Below are positions 1 to 9,078 of a stretch of DNA of 64,000 bases, piece after piece. A model generated the notes under the pieces. The model did not search any database. It was not told the DNA's origin and was given only the letters and a program-made list of their open reading frames with translations. A program made the translations under genes and the position numbers. Source of the stretch: JBGSMF01 sp964651475 (GTDB taxonomy: Bacteria; Chloroflexota; Anaerolineae; Fen-1058); the NCBI GenBank assembly GCA_964651475.1, contig CAZYXV010000016.1, positions 1 through 64,000 on the forward strand, given 5' to 3'. How positions within the stretch are numbered: position 1 is the stretch's first letter; the number at the start of each line of letters is the position of its first letter.

Positions 1-56
1 GCGTATTTATCCAGCCCTTGACAAGATCATGGAACTGTTAAGTTGTGACGGATGTT

Positions 57-1079
57 TTACGCCTGGATTTCTTTAATCTGAATCTTGGTCAAGTCCATCT
101 GTCCCAGGCCCATTTCTGCGCCCAGCCGGATATAATCAATATCATTGCCCGTCAGGCCAAAGAGCGTAGCCGCGTAGGCATCGGCGGCCACCACGTCGGC
201 GCTGGCAATCACTGCATCCATCTGTTTCACGTCATCCAGACTGCCGCCGGTCGGGCCGTTGGCAGTGAGGATGCGCACAGCATCCACCACCGTCAGTTGG
301 GGCCGCACCACACTGTTCAAATCGGCAATGCATTGATCCAACCCTCTCGAATGGAATCCGCTCCGGTCGAGGATAACACCCATCAGGTTCTTCATCCCTA
401 ACGTCAGGCGTGTGTTGCCGTGATTCTTGGCGATGGGGACATTGATTACGACGTCGGCATCCAAAATGTCGCCGTACACCGACCACTTGTTGATGGCTCG
501 GCCGGAAGGGATTTCTACGGTGCGATATTTCAGGCGCCCCATCAATTCCATCTCGCCGTTGGCGGCCTTGACTGCGTCTTGGATGCCGCTCTTGACATAG
601 GCCTCCTTCGCCGACCCGCCAAAGGGAAAATCCATCACGCGCACGCGGCGGGCGCCGGCGCCCAGGCACAGTGCAATAAGCGCGGCGACTACTTCTGGGT
701 TCGTTGTAGAAGCGTATTCCGGGCCGTGATAGGCATTGCAGATATTGGGCTTGACGATGACGTTGGCGCCCGATTTGACAAAGCGTTCGATGCCGCCCAG
801 CGCAGCCACCGCCCGGCGGGTGACTTCGGCGGGGTCGGCGCCGCGCGCTACGGCCAGGTAGGCCGGACTGGGCGCGGGCGGAATCGCCGACGCCGGGGCC
901 GCACCGGATGATGCAGCAGTGACGGTGGGTTGGATGGTTGGTGAAACAGTCGGCGTAATGGTGGGCAGACCCGGCCCCGCCGATTTGACGCTGCTGCACG
1001 CTGTTATCATTCCACCCGCCGTGCTGACTCCTAAAGCCGTTAACCATCTCAAAAACTGGCGTCGAGTTATCGTCTCCAT
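57..1079 (-). CDS. Tat-exported lipoprotein with DUF362 domain
   Basis: The 340-residue protein begins with a twin-arginine signal (TRRQFLRWL) and a hydrophobic stretch ending in a lipobox-like ITACS, so it is probably exported folded and lipid-anchored. A Pro/Thr/Ala-rich linker (about residues 35-70) precedes a domain typical of the DUF362 family, with the segments VIVKPNICN and KNHGNTRLTLGMKNLMG. DUF362 proteins often accompany iron-sulfur or redox proteins, but their reaction is not established and no Cys cluster is visible here. It lies 15 bases downstream of recF on the same strand, so the two may be co-transcribed. The junction carries a short AAAGTAGAAAGG-type repeat. Family confidence is good; function is unknown. 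Confidence 0.8.
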   Translation of the reverse strand: METITRRQFLRWLTALGVSTAGGMITACSSVKSAGPGLPTITPTVSPTIQPTVTAASSGAAPASAIPPAPSPAYLAVARGADPAEVTRRAVAALGGIERFVKSGANVIVKPNICNAYHGPEYASTTNPEVVAALIALCLGAGARRVRVMDFPFGGSAKEAYVKSGIQDAVKAANGEMELMGRLKYRTVEIPSGRAINKWSVYGDILDADVVINVPIAKNHGNTRLTLGMKNLMGVILDRSGFHSRGLDQCIADLNSVVRPQLTVVDAVRILTANGPTGGSLDDVKQMDAVIASADVVAADAYAATLFGLTGNDIDYIRLGAEMGLGQMDLTKIQIKEIQA

Positions 1080-1094
1080 ATACCTTTCACCTTT

Positions 1095-2363
1095 CTACTT
1101 TTCACATGGTACCTTATCGCCTGCTCCAGATGACATTTCCTCAATTTGTCCTTTTGTCACACGCAGCAGCATGGCCCGCGCCCTGAATTCCGCGCTAAAC
1201 AATTCGAGGTCGGTCGAGGTCATGACCGCTTGCGACACACCATTGATGCGCGCCAGTAAATAAGCGCGCCGCCGGATGTCCAACTCGGCCAACACTTCGT
1301 CGAGCAGCAGCACTGGCCAATCGCCTGTGCGCGCCTTGATCCATTCCACCTCGGCCAGCTTGTGCGCCAGGATAACCGTGCGCTGCTGTCCGCGGCTGCC
1401 ATACACGCCCATGTCAATCCCATCAACCAGAAAGCGCACCTCGTCGCGGTGCGGCCCCACCAACGTCACGCCTCGCGCAATTTCTTCGGCGCGCCTCTCG
1501 CGCAACTGCGCGGCAAACAGCTTTTCCACTTGAGGCGTAAAAAACGCAAGTGGGAAGGTGGAAAGCGGCAGTGTGATTTGAGATGGCGGCGCGGCCGCGC
1601 GCTCCAGGTCGAGCGCCGGCTGATACTTGAGCGACAGGATTTCATTGCCGCCGGTCAGGTCGCGGTGAATAACCGCCGCAGCCTGCTCGAGTTCAGTGAT
1701 GGCCGTATGCCGCGCCAGGGTTATGGCTGTTCCGGCCTGCGCGAGTTGCTCGTCCCAATACGTCAATTCGTCAGGGTCGCCGCCGCGTTCGGCCAGTTGC
1801 TTGAGCAGCGCGTTGCGCTGCGACAGCACGTGCCCATAGCGAGATAACGCCTGGGCGTAAGCGCCATCTACCTGGCACAACAAATCATCCAGATAGCGCC
1901 GCCGAAGGCCAGGCGCTCCGCCAATAACTTGAACGTCTTGCGGCAAAAAAAGCACCACGGTCAATTGGCCGGCCAACTCGACGCCCTTGCGCGGCGCGTC
2001 ATTGATCTTGATTTGCTTCCTAAAACGCCCCTCGTCCTGCGCGCCGGAACTCGGCTCTACGACCAACACGATGTCAATTTTACACGAGCGGCCGGCGGGC
2101 AGTCCGCGCCGGGCGGCTGGGGTGATCTCGCCCGCTACGTGCGCCGATGGCATCAGGCCATCTTGGCCGGCCAGCCAATGAATCAATTGCCGCTCGCTGG
2201 TGGTGTGCGGCGAGTGAGCCGTCGCCAGGTAATAAATCGCTTCCAGCAAGCTCGTCTTGCCCTGGGCGTTATCGCCCAAAAGCAAAATCGGGCCGGGCGG
2301 CAAATCCAGTTCCAGCCGGGCGTAATTGCGAAAATGGGTGAGTGAGAGGTGGCGAAGAATCAT
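1095..2363 (-). CDS. recF: DNA replication and repair protein RecF
   Basis: RecF is an SMC-like ATPase that loads RecA at single-strand gaps. The 422-residue product starts MILRHLSLTHFRNY, the usual RecF opening. It has a Walker A motif GDNAQGKTS near residue 37 and the C-terminal signature/Walker B region LLLDEVLAELD. I prefer the ATG at 2363 over one seven codons upstream because it matches the family N-terminus. The length is slightly above the usual 360-380. dnaA/dnaN, frequent recF neighbours, are not here. The gene is divergent from the phospholipase-like gene at 2514 and is followed closely by the DUF362 gene. Confidence 0.93.
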   Translation of the reverse strand: MILRHLSLTHFRNYARLELDLPPGPILLLGDNAQGKTSLLEAIYYLATAHSPHTTSERQLIHWLAGQDGLMPSAHVAGEITPAARRGLPAGRSCKIDIVLVVEPSSGAQDEGRFRKQIKINDAPRKGVELAGQLTVVLFLPQDVQVIGGAPGLRRRYLDDLLCQVDGAYAQALSRYGHVLSQRNALLKQLAERGGDPDELTYWDEQLAQAGTAITLARHTAITELEQAAAVIHRDLTGGNEILSLKYQPALDLERAAAPPSQITLPLSTFPLAFFTPQVEKLFAAQLRERRAEEIARGVTLVGPHRDEVRFLVDGIDMGVYGSRGQQRTVILAHKLAEVEWIKARTGDWPVLLLDEVLAELDIRRRAYLLARINGVSQAVMTSTDLELFSAEFRARAMLLRVTKGQIEEMSSGAGDKVPCEK

Positions 2364-2455
2364 TGATTTTTCGTTCCCAGTCAAGCTTGTCCTTGTAGCT
2401 ATTATATCACGGCCTAGCGCAAAATGCGGCTTTTATCTTACCTTGTCGCTCGTGG

Positions 2456-2461
2456 TATAAT
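2456..2461 (+). promoter_or_regulatory. Putative -10 element (TATAAT)
   Basis: A perfect TATAAT lies about 50 bases before the start at 2514, in the recF divergent spacer. The best -35 at 17-base spacing is TTATCT (2433-2438), which is weak. It fits a sigma-A promoter for the 2514-5127 gene string. Confidence 0.5.
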
Positions 2462-2513
2462 TCATTCAAGGGTCAAGCGGAAAAAACGAGCAACCCTTGA
2501 GAGGATGCCAGCT

Positions 2514-3278
2514 ATGCCAACGCCCGTCCAGCATTTGGCGATTGCATGCGATCTTTTGACCCGGATTGATTTGCCTGCCGCCGTGCGCCGCAGGCTTGAG
2601 GCGCATTGGGGAGCGCACCTGTTAGGGCAGGTTGCGCCAGATGCGCAAAACGCCAGCGGCCAAAGCCGAGAAGCAACACACTTTTTCACCCTGCCACCTT
2701 GCTCTACACTGCCGCCGGCACACGTGCAAATGCTCACCGCTCACCCATCGTTAGCCAAAGCATCTGCGCTAGAGCCGGCGCAGGCTGTTTTTGCGGCCGG
2801 TTACATGGCGCACCTGCTGGTGGACGAAATGTGGATCAGGCAGGTGTTTTCACCTTACTTTGGCCCGGACGCGCCATGGGGCACACTCCATGAACGGCTC
2901 TTGATTCACAATGTGCTCCGGGCGTGGATGGATCAGCGCGACCTGGCCCGATTGGCGGGTAATGAGAGCCAGATGTTGGATCACACTTACCCAGACGGCT
3001 GGTTGCCGTTCCTGGCTGATGGCGCGCTGTGCGCGTGGCGTGACGAGATCGCCAGGCAACTCCAGCCGGGCGCGGCCATGCGCACAGTCCACGTCTTTGC
3101 CGCGCGCGCCCAAATCTCGCCGGCCGAATTTGACCATCTCCTCAACACGCCGGGCGAGGCCGAGCACCGTGTGTTCGCGCACGTCTCACGTGAATGTGTT
3201 TTGAATTTTGGCAATGCGGCATTGCGGAACTGCCGTGACTTGATCATCACTTACCTGGAGGATCGGCTATGCACATAG
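2514..3278 (+). CDS. Zinc-dependent phospholipase C-like protein
   Basis: The 254-residue protein resembles the zinc-dependent phospholipase C/S1-P1-like helical family: an N-terminal MPTPVQHLAIACDLL helix, a region with THFF, and the helix AAGYMAHLLVDEMW, whose His/Asp pair fits the metal-binding helix. No signal peptide is seen, so it is probably cytoplasmic. Activity is inferred from family resemblance only. I use the ATG at 2514 because GAGAGG lies nine bases upstream; the frame stays open upstream but lacks a better site. The next gene starts inside its last codons, which suggests translational coupling. Confidence 0.6.
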   Translation: MPTPVQHLAIACDLLTRIDLPAAVRRRLEAHWGAHLLGQVAPDAQNASGQSREATHFFTLPPCSTLPPAHVQMLTAHPSLAKASALEPAQAVFAAGYMAHLLVDEMWIRQVFSPYFGPDAPWGTLHERLLIHNVLRAWMDQRDLARLAGNESQMLDHTYPDGWLPFLADGALCAWRDEIARQLQPGAAMRTVHVFAARAQISPAEFDHLLNTPGEAEHRVFAHVSRECVLNFGNAALRNCRDLIITYLEDRLCT

Positions 3279-3994
3279 TAGATGGCACCAAATTGAGTTC
3301 TTCGACCGGCAAGCGCCAAGTGACCAAAGAGGTCAAAAAGTTGGTCCAATTCTTCAAGCCGCTCTTGGATGATCGCTTTGCGATGATTCACACGCTGACC
3401 GTATCGGGGCGGCGGGAGGAAATAGACGTCATGCTGCTTGGGCCGCACGGCGCTCTGATTTTAAAGGTAGATGCAAGTTCCGGCCGCTGTCGCTGCCTGG
3501 GTGATAACTGGTATACGTGGGATCCAAAAAGTAAGGATTTTGTCAAGTCCGACGATAACCCGGTCGCCGATCTCAAGCGGACGCATACCATGATCGAATC
3601 GCACCTGACTGGCCTGGGGATGGGAAGCGCGGTGCCCGTCATGAGTGCCGTGGCCTTTGCTGACCCCAAGCTTCAACTGGAGCACATGGAGCCTTCCGTC
3701 TCTTTGATTGAATTTAAAGAATGGAAGGGGGTCGCCAAAGAATTGGCCGGCTCGCCGGACTATGTTGACGCGCGCACTATTGATAAAGTCGCTTCCGCGT
3801 TTGGCGCGCAGGTCCGCGTTATTTCCAGCGCCGAGGCGGCCGCGCAAGCCGGGACGCCGCCCCAGCCTGCCCGTCGCCCGCGCGGGGGCGGGGGGCCGTT
3901 TGGCTTGAAGCGATGGCAATTGATCGTTCTCGTCGTGATGGTGGCGGCTTATCTGGCGCTCTTGGGCGTGGCCGCCTATTTCCTTTTACCCTGA
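3269..3994 (+). CDS. NERD-domain protein with C-terminal membrane anchor
   Basis: The 241-residue protein carries a nuclease-related (NERD) domain: a conserved-looking block SGRREEIDVMLLGPHGALILKV (about residues 49-70) matches the D...E-x-K-type beta core, although the usual final Glu-x-Lys is Leu-Lys-Val. After a Pro/Gly-rich linker comes a single transmembrane helix (about residues 217-240), which would tether it to the membrane. GGAGG sits just before the ATG at 3269, inside the preceding gene. Its stop overlaps the next start (TGATG). The role is unknown; NERD proteins have been linked to DNA processing by fold only. Confidence 0.65.
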   Translation: MHIVDGTKLSSSTGKRQVTKEVKKLVQFFKPLLDDRFAMIHTLTVSGRREEIDVMLLGPHGALILKVDASSGRCRCLGDNWYTWDPKSKDFVKSDDNPVADLKRTHTMIESHLTGLGMGSAVPVMSAVAFADPKLQLEHMEPSVSLIEFKEWKGVAKELAGSPDYVDARTIDKVASAFGAQVRVISSAEAAAQAGTPPQPARRPRGGGGPFGLKRWQLIVLVVMVAAYLALLGVAAYFLLP

Positions 3995-5127
3995 TGCGCG
4001 TCGTCATCAACGGTTGGTTCTGGGATCAACCCACTATTGGCAGCGGCCAATACGTGCGACAATTGGCCAAACATTTGCTGCGTGTTGCGCCCGACTGGCG
4101 CGTCACCGTCGTCACGCCGCACAAAACGAGCTGCGAGAAGCAAGCCAATGACCTCTTGCATTTTGCCGCGTGCCCCACATCCGATCTGGGCAAAGTATGG
4201 TTCGAGCAGGTGGTCTTTCCGCGCGTGTGCCGCGAACTGCGTGCCGACGTGGCGCACGTACCGTATTGGGGCGGTCCCCTGCGCTCCAGCATACCCGTAG
4301 TGGTCAGTATCCTCGACCTGATTCCGTTGCTGTTGCCCGACTATCGCGGAGGGCCGTTGGCGCGTTTGTACACCGGCCTGGTAACGGCGTCCGCACCAGG
4401 CGCCGCTCAAATTATCGCCATCTCTCACGCCTCAAAGTGCGATATTGTCGGGCGCCTGCGCATCCCTGCCGAACGTGTGCACGTAACCTATCTGGCCGCC
4501 GACGAGCGATTCACCCCTCAAGCCAATCTTGCAGATGAGGCTGCGCTGCGCAATCGCCACCCCGACCTGCCACAAAACTATGTCTTGTACCTGGGCGGTT
4601 TTGATGCGCGCAAAAACATAGAGACACTGCTGCAAATGTGCGGCTGGCTGCAGATTGCTTATGGGGCGGATGTTCCGCTGGCAATTGCCGGGCGCCTGCC
4701 GCCTCGCCACGATCGCATGTTTCGCGATCCCCGCCTCCTGGCGCGCCAGCTCCACGTTGAAGACCTGGTGCGCTGCATTGGAGCGGTGGACGAACAAAAC
4801 AAGCCGGCCCTGTATCGCGCCGCATCGGTGTTTGTGTACCCCAGCCGTTACGAGGGCTTTGGGCTGCCGGCGCTGGAAGCGCTGGCGTGCGGCGTGCCCG
4901 TCGTTGGCTCCAACGCCAGCGCCATTCCAGAAGTTGTGGGCGACGCCGGCATCCTGGTTGACCCCGACGACGCGATGCGCATGGCAGGCGGCCTCATCGC
5001 TGTATTGAATGAAGACAACTTGCGCCGGGAGCTTGGGCGGCGAGCCGCAGCTCAAGCCGCACGCTTTAGCTGGGAGCAGTGCGCCCGGCAGACGGCAAAA
5101 GCTTACGCGGCTGCGCTGCGAATCTAG
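3994..5127 (+). CDS. Glycosyltransferase family 4 (GT-B fold)
   Basis: This 377-residue protein is a retaining GT-B glycosyltransferase. It begins MRVVINGWFWDQPTIGSGQY, has ISHASK at the end of the N-terminal domain, the nucleotide-binding turn YLGGFDARKN near residue 195, and the C-terminal donor-binding signature EGFGLPALEALACG followed by IPEVVGDAG. It would transfer an activated sugar to a cell-envelope acceptor; donor and acceptor cannot be read from the sequence. The start is the ATG overlapping the previous stop. A longer in-frame start at 3913 would lie inside the NERD gene and is unlikely. Confidence 0.88.
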   Translation: MRVVINGWFWDQPTIGSGQYVRQLAKHLLRVAPDWRVTVVTPHKTSCEKQANDLLHFAACPTSDLGKVWFEQVVFPRVCRELRADVAHVPYWGGPLRSSIPVVVSILDLIPLLLPDYRGGPLARLYTGLVTASAPGAAQIIAISHASKCDIVGRLRIPAERVHVTYLAADERFTPQANLADEAALRNRHPDLPQNYVLYLGGFDARKNIETLLQMCGWLQIAYGADVPLAIAGRLPPRHDRMFRDPRLLARQLHVEDLVRCIGAVDEQNKPALYRAASVFVYPSRYEGFGLPALEALACGVPVVGSNASAIPEVVGDAGILVDPDDAMRMAGGLIAVLNEDNLRRELGRRAAAQAARFSWEQCARQTAKAYAAALRI

Positions 5128-5176
5128 TTTTCCTCATCACGTTTCATGGACCTTGATCATCATTTCGGCCATTTTT

Positions 5177-5244
5177 ACCACAGAGACGCAGAGGTCGCCG
5201 AGTTTTCAATTGATTTTCCTCTACGTTCTCCGCGTCTCTGTGGT
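5177..5244. repeat. Inverted repeat, ACCACAGAGACGC family
   Basis: Perfect 13-base arms ACCACAGAGACGC (5177-5189) and GCGTCTCTGTGGT (5232-5244) flank a 42-base AT-richer centre. It follows the glycosyltransferase stop. It looks like a dispersed intergenic repeat rather than a terminator because no T-run follows. Confidence 0.7.
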
Positions 5245-5305
5245 GCATTACCGCCGCGTGGCCCAAAGGATGACCGACGCCGTTTCGTGCTTTACGTTTT
5301 TAGGG

Positions 5306-5311
5306 TATAAT
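5306..5311 (+). promoter_or_regulatory. Putative -10 element (TATAAT)
   Basis: TATAAT lies 37 bases before the start at 5348. The upstream hexamer at 16-17 base spacing (TTCGTG/TTTCGT) is a weak -35. Confidence 0.45.
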
Positions 5312-5347
5312 GTTTGCTGTTGGTGGTGTGAAGTATGAGGAATCGTG

Positions 5348-6709
5348 ATGGTCCCATTCACGCGCGATAAAACAAGCGGACAATTGCTCGAATACCAGCC
5401 AGACGCCGACGCCGACAAGATGGCCGAGACGATGGTGGCTTTTGCCAACGCGGATGGCGGAACGCTGCTGGTTGGCGTTGACACGCACGGCCGGCCGGCG
5501 AGAAGCTTGTTGGTCGAGGATGTTGAAGCAGCATTGCGCCAGGCTGAAAGGCTGTGCCGCCCTGCTATTCCCACCGGATGGGAAGTGGAGGAATCGGGCG
5601 GCGCGACCATCGTCGCTATCAAGGTGCCGCGCAGCGTGGAATTGCACAGCATGACCGATGGCCGCGTATTGGTGCGCCAGGGCGCAAACAATAAACCCAT
5701 CGCGGGCGAGGCTATTCAACAACTGGCAATTACTAAATCCAGCGGCGATTTCGAAATCGAAGTTGTGCCGGGCGCTGAACGCGCCGACCTGGACGATGGG
5801 ATTATTGCCGAATATCAGGCCAAGCGGGAGGAACGCGGCCGGCCTTACGTAGGAACAGTAGAAGAGATGTTGGTTGAAATCGGCGCCCTCACGCCAGGCG
5901 GACAACCCAGCACAGCCGGCGTATTGCTATTCGGCAAAAATCCCCAGGCATTTTTCCCCCAAAGCGGGCTGACGTTCGTCAAGTTTATGGGCGCCGAACT
6001 GCGCGGCGAGGGCGGACTACCAGGCTATGGGCGCCGCGAAGAGATTACAGGGCCGCTGGCGCGTATCATCGAGCGCGCCTGGCAAGTGGTATACGAAGAG
6101 ATGCACGTTGGCGCAGTAGTCAAGGGCCTGGAGCGCGAAGACAAGACCGAGTATCCGCGCTTTGCCGTGCGCGAGGCGCTGGTCAACGCCGTCTGCCACC
6201 GTGATTATCGCATCAAAGGCAGGCGAATCGAGATTCGCCTGTTTTCCGATCGCATGGAAATCATCAGTCCTGGCGGGCTGCCCGGCTTTATTACAGTAGA
6301 CAATATTGTGGACGAACATTTTTCGCGCAACCCCCGCCTGGTGGCTGGATTGTTTCAGTGGGGTTATATTGAAGAGTTGGGGTTAGGTGTTGATCGGATG
6401 ATTGAAGAGATGATGCAGGCTGGACATCCACCACCCAAATTTCGAGCAGTACCGTATTCGTTCACCGTTACCCTGTCTAATGTGCGCGAACGCCGGGTGG
6501 CGCCGGCCTGGCAGCATTCTATGAATGAACGCCAGGCCAAGGCCGTGCAATATGTGCGCGAGCAAAGCAGTATCACTAATCGGGAATACCAACAATTGTG
6601 CCCCGATGTCTCTCCCGAAACGCTCCGGCTTGACCTGGTGGACTTGGTTGACAAAGGAATTTTGCTCAGGATTGGGGCCAAAAAAGGCACATATTATATT
6701 CTTAAATAG
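5348..6709 (+). CDS. AlbA_2 / HATPase_c_4 transcriptional regulator-like protein
   Basis: The 453-residue protein has an N-terminal Schlafen AlbA_2-type domain (ANADGGTLLVGVDTHG, residues about 34-50) and a central HATPase_c_4-like region (FAVREALVNAVCHRDY, residues about 275-290; ELGLGVDRMIEEM). It ends in a winged-helix-like tail that closes with GAKKGTYYILK. Such proteins are annotated as ATP-dependent helicase RecG-related or as regulators; the tail argues for DNA binding. I take the ATG at 5348 with GAGGA six bases upstream; a GTG sits one codon earlier. The helically phased repeat just after the stop could be its target, which is inference. Confidence 0.72.
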   Translation: MVPFTRDKTSGQLLEYQPDADADKMAETMVAFANADGGTLLVGVDTHGRPARSLLVEDVEAALRQAERLCRPAIPTGWEVEESGGATIVAIKVPRSVELHSMTDGRVLVRQGANNKPIAGEAIQQLAITKSSGDFEIEVVPGAERADLDDGIIAEYQAKREERGRPYVGTVEEMLVEIGALTPGGQPSTAGVLLFGKNPQAFFPQSGLTFVKFMGAELRGEGGLPGYGRREEITGPLARIIERAWQVVYEEMHVGAVVKGLEREDKTEYPRFAVREALVNAVCHRDYRIKGRRIEIRLFSDRMEIISPGGLPGFITVDNIVDEHFSRNPRLVAGLFQWGYIEELGLGVDRMIEEMMQAGHPPPKFRAVPYSFTVTLSNVRERRVAPAWQHSMNERQAKAVQYVREQSSITNREYQQLCPDVSPETLRLDLVDLVDKGILLRIGAKKGTYYILK

Positions 6710-6713
6710 ACGT

Positions 6714-6814
6714 TTATCCCAGCTTATCCCAAAATTATCCCAATATATTGAGGTGAAAATACAACGTTATCCCAAGCTTATTCACAATTTATCCCAAGTT
6801 GTGATTTGGGATAT
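6714..6814 (+). promoter_or_regulatory. Phased TTATCCCA repeat array (possible operator)
   Basis: Five exact TTATCCCA copies start at 6714, 6724, 6735, 6767 and 6789. One near-perfect inverted copy, TGGGATAT, lies at 6807-6814, before the histidine kinase start at 6832. The start-to-start distances 10, 11, 32 and 22 are all close to whole helical turns, so the copies sit on one DNA face. No rival gene occupies the 122-base spacer. Confidence 0.55.
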
Positions 6815-6831
6815 TCCTCTGGGAGGCTAGT

Positions 6832-9078
6832 ATGTTTGGTTATCAATTGCCCGTAGTATATGCTTTAGGAACAAGTGTCGCATATTTTATTGCGCTGCTT
6901 GTGCTATTGTACAGGCGTGGCTTTTCCAACTGGCTGCCCGGTCTCTTTGTGCTATATCTGGTCACCTCAATCTGCTGGAGCGTGGGACACGCGCTGATGG
7001 TCTGGCAAGGTCTGATCCATCAGATGCCGCAACTCGGATGGGAAATCGCTTATAGCACCATCATTCTGATGCCTGCCATAGTGGTTGTGATGACAGTGTT
7101 GTTTTTTGAGTTGCGCCGGGCGAGATCGGTCGCCATCGTTGGCACTATCCTGGTGGCATGTGTTGCCTTGATAGACAATAATGCTTTTGGGCTGCAAACA
7201 ATCCTCCAGCGCCAGTTTGCAATGCACCCCATAGAACTGCTTCAGAACGTACGTTGGGTAGTGTGGGGCAGCCTGAGCCTGGGCGCTGTGGTGCTGTCCA
7301 TCTGGAATTACGCCATCACCTGGCGCCCTATGCACCGCAACCGCATCTTGTACTGGCTGATTTCACTGCTGCTGATCATTGCCGGTGAAGGGATCACTCT
7401 GATGTTTGGCGCCTGGGCCGGGCAGCCAGGGTTGATTGTGCGCTTGATGGGTGTATGGTTGCTGACGTTTACGCTGGTCAGTTATTATCACCCAAGTTTG
7501 TACAACATTTTTCGAAGGTCGTTGGCGGCAGCGTTGGTTACATTGGTGACTGGCGGCTTGTATCTTTTGGGGCTGCTGTTGGTGCAACCCGCTCTGAGCA
7601 TGCTCAAAGAAACCGCGTTGCTCATTGCCTTGGGCACCATTGCATTTGTCATGGCGGTGGTAACGCCGACGGTGCGGCGATGGGTGCAAAGCCTGCTAGA
7701 CCGCCTGTTGTTTGGCGGCCGCTACGACCCCTCGCGTGCTTTGCGCGAATACAGCACAGCTATCAGCAACATCCTCGATCTCCAGACCTTGGTGACAATC
7801 TCCGTTGGCATTATCAGCGAAGCCATGGAGACCAGACGCGGCGCGTTCTTGCTGCTCAAAGAGCACGAGGATGGAATCGTGGACGTGGAAATTATTCCGG
7901 GGATGGGCGAGATCAAAGTGACGTCCGCTCAATTTTCGGCCAACAGCCCGGTTCTAAATCACCTGCGCACAAGCGCCCAACCGCTGACGCACTACGAAAT
8001 TGATATGCTGCCGCAATTTCGCTCCGCACCGTGGAACGAACGCGCCTGGCTGCAGAATCTTGACATGGAACTCTATGTGCCGATTCGCCAGTACAGCCTG
8101 CTGATTGCCGTTTTGGTTCTGGGCGAACGAGCCGGCGGCATGCCCTATTCCACACAAGATTTCAACGTGCTCAGCACGTTGGCCGACCAGACTACTGTCG
8201 GTCTTCAAAACGCGCGCCTGGTAGCCGATCTCAAGGCGCTCAATACGCAGATGAACCAACTCAACGAAGAGCTAAAAGGAATCAATCGCCACCTGGAAAA
8301 ACTCGACGCAGCCAAGTCTGATTTTATCCAAATTGCCTCGCACGAGTTTCGCACGCCGCTCACCCAGGTGCGCGGCTATGCCGACATGATGGCCGATATT
8401 GTGCAATCGGGCATCAGCACGCCTTCACAATTGATTCAAATCAGCCAGGGCATTAGCCGGGCTACGCAACGGTTGGAAGAAATCATCAAAGCCATGCTCG
8501 ACGTATCGCAGATTGACGTGCAGGCGCTCAATCTCACTCGCACGCCACTCGCCATGACCACTGTCATTCGGATGGCTCTGGAGCCATACCGTGACGGGTT
8601 AAAGCAGCGTAATCAAACATTGGTGATAGAGGGCATTGAAGGGCTGCTGCCCGTGTCGGGAGATTTGCAACGCGTGTGCCAGGCCTTGGGGAACATTATC
8701 GTTAATTGTATCAAATACACGCCAGATGGCGGCCAAATTACAATCAGCGGGCGAGCTTCTCAGACGCTAGATATTGCCAGCGTCAAGGCGCCGTGCGTCG
8801 AGTTGGTGATTGCCGATACCGGCATCGGCATTGACCCCGACGATCACGAGTTGATCTTTGAGAAATTTTATCGGGTCGGTTCGCTATCACTTCACTCAAC
8901 CGGCACCACCAAATTCATGGGCGCCGGTCCCGGCCTGGGGCTGCCAATTGCAAAGGGTGTGATCGAGGCGCATGGGGGAAAGGTGTGGGTCGAAAGCGAA
9001 GGTCGCGACGAGCAGCGCTGTCCGGGTAGCCGTTTCCACGTGGTGTTGCCGGCGGCTAGTGTTGATCAGGTGGCATAA
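6832..9078 (+). CDS. Membrane sensor histidine kinase with GAF domain
   Basis: The 748-residue protein has about eight N-terminal transmembrane helices (residues 1-280), a GAF-like domain (about 300-460), a short coiled coil, then a HisKA domain with phospho-acceptor H504 in ASHEFRTPL. The catalytic ATPase domain shows an N-box NIIVNCIKYTP, G1 DTGIGID and G2 GAGPGLGLPIAKG. It should autophosphorylate in response to a membrane or small-molecule signal. No response regulator is encoded nearby, so it is an orphan. Its start has GGGAGG upstream. Its last 23 bases overlap the convergent murI gene. Confidence 0.9.
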   Translation: MFGYQLPVVYALGTSVAYFIALLVLLYRRGFSNWLPGLFVLYLVTSICWSVGHALMVWQGLIHQMPQLGWEIAYSTIILMPAIVVVMTVLFFELRRARSVAIVGTILVACVALIDNNAFGLQTILQRQFAMHPIELLQNVRWVVWGSLSLGAVVLSIWNYAITWRPMHRNRILYWLISLLLIIAGEGITLMFGAWAGQPGLIVRLMGVWLLTFTLVSYYHPSLYNIFRRSLAAALVTLVTGGLYLLGLLLVQPALSMLKETALLIALGTIAFVMAVVTPTVRRWVQSLLDRLLFGGRYDPSRALREYSTAISNILDLQTLVTISVGIISEAMETRRGAFLLLKEHEDGIVDVEIIPGMGEIKVTSAQFSANSPVLNHLRTSAQPLTHYEIDMLPQFRSAPWNERAWLQNLDMELYVPIRQYSLLIAVLVLGERAGGMPYSTQDFNVLSTLADQTTVGLQNARLVADLKALNTQMNQLNEELKGINRHLEKLDAAKSDFIQIASHEFRTPLTQVRGYADMMADIVQSGISTPSQLIQISQGISRATQRLEEIIKAMLDVSQIDVQALNLTRTPLAMTTVIRMALEPYRDGLKQRNQTLVIEGIEGLLPVSGDLQRVCQALGNIIVNCIKYTPDGGQITISGRASQTLDIASVKAPCVELVIADTGIGIDPDDHELIFEKFYRVGSLSLHSTGTTKFMGAGPGLGLPIAKGVIEAHGGKVWVESEGRDEQRCPGSRFHVVLPAASVDQVA

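Noticed and set aside
1..56. Left edge sequence before the DUF362 stop
   Set aside because: No gene, terminator stem or promoter could be supported in these few bases.
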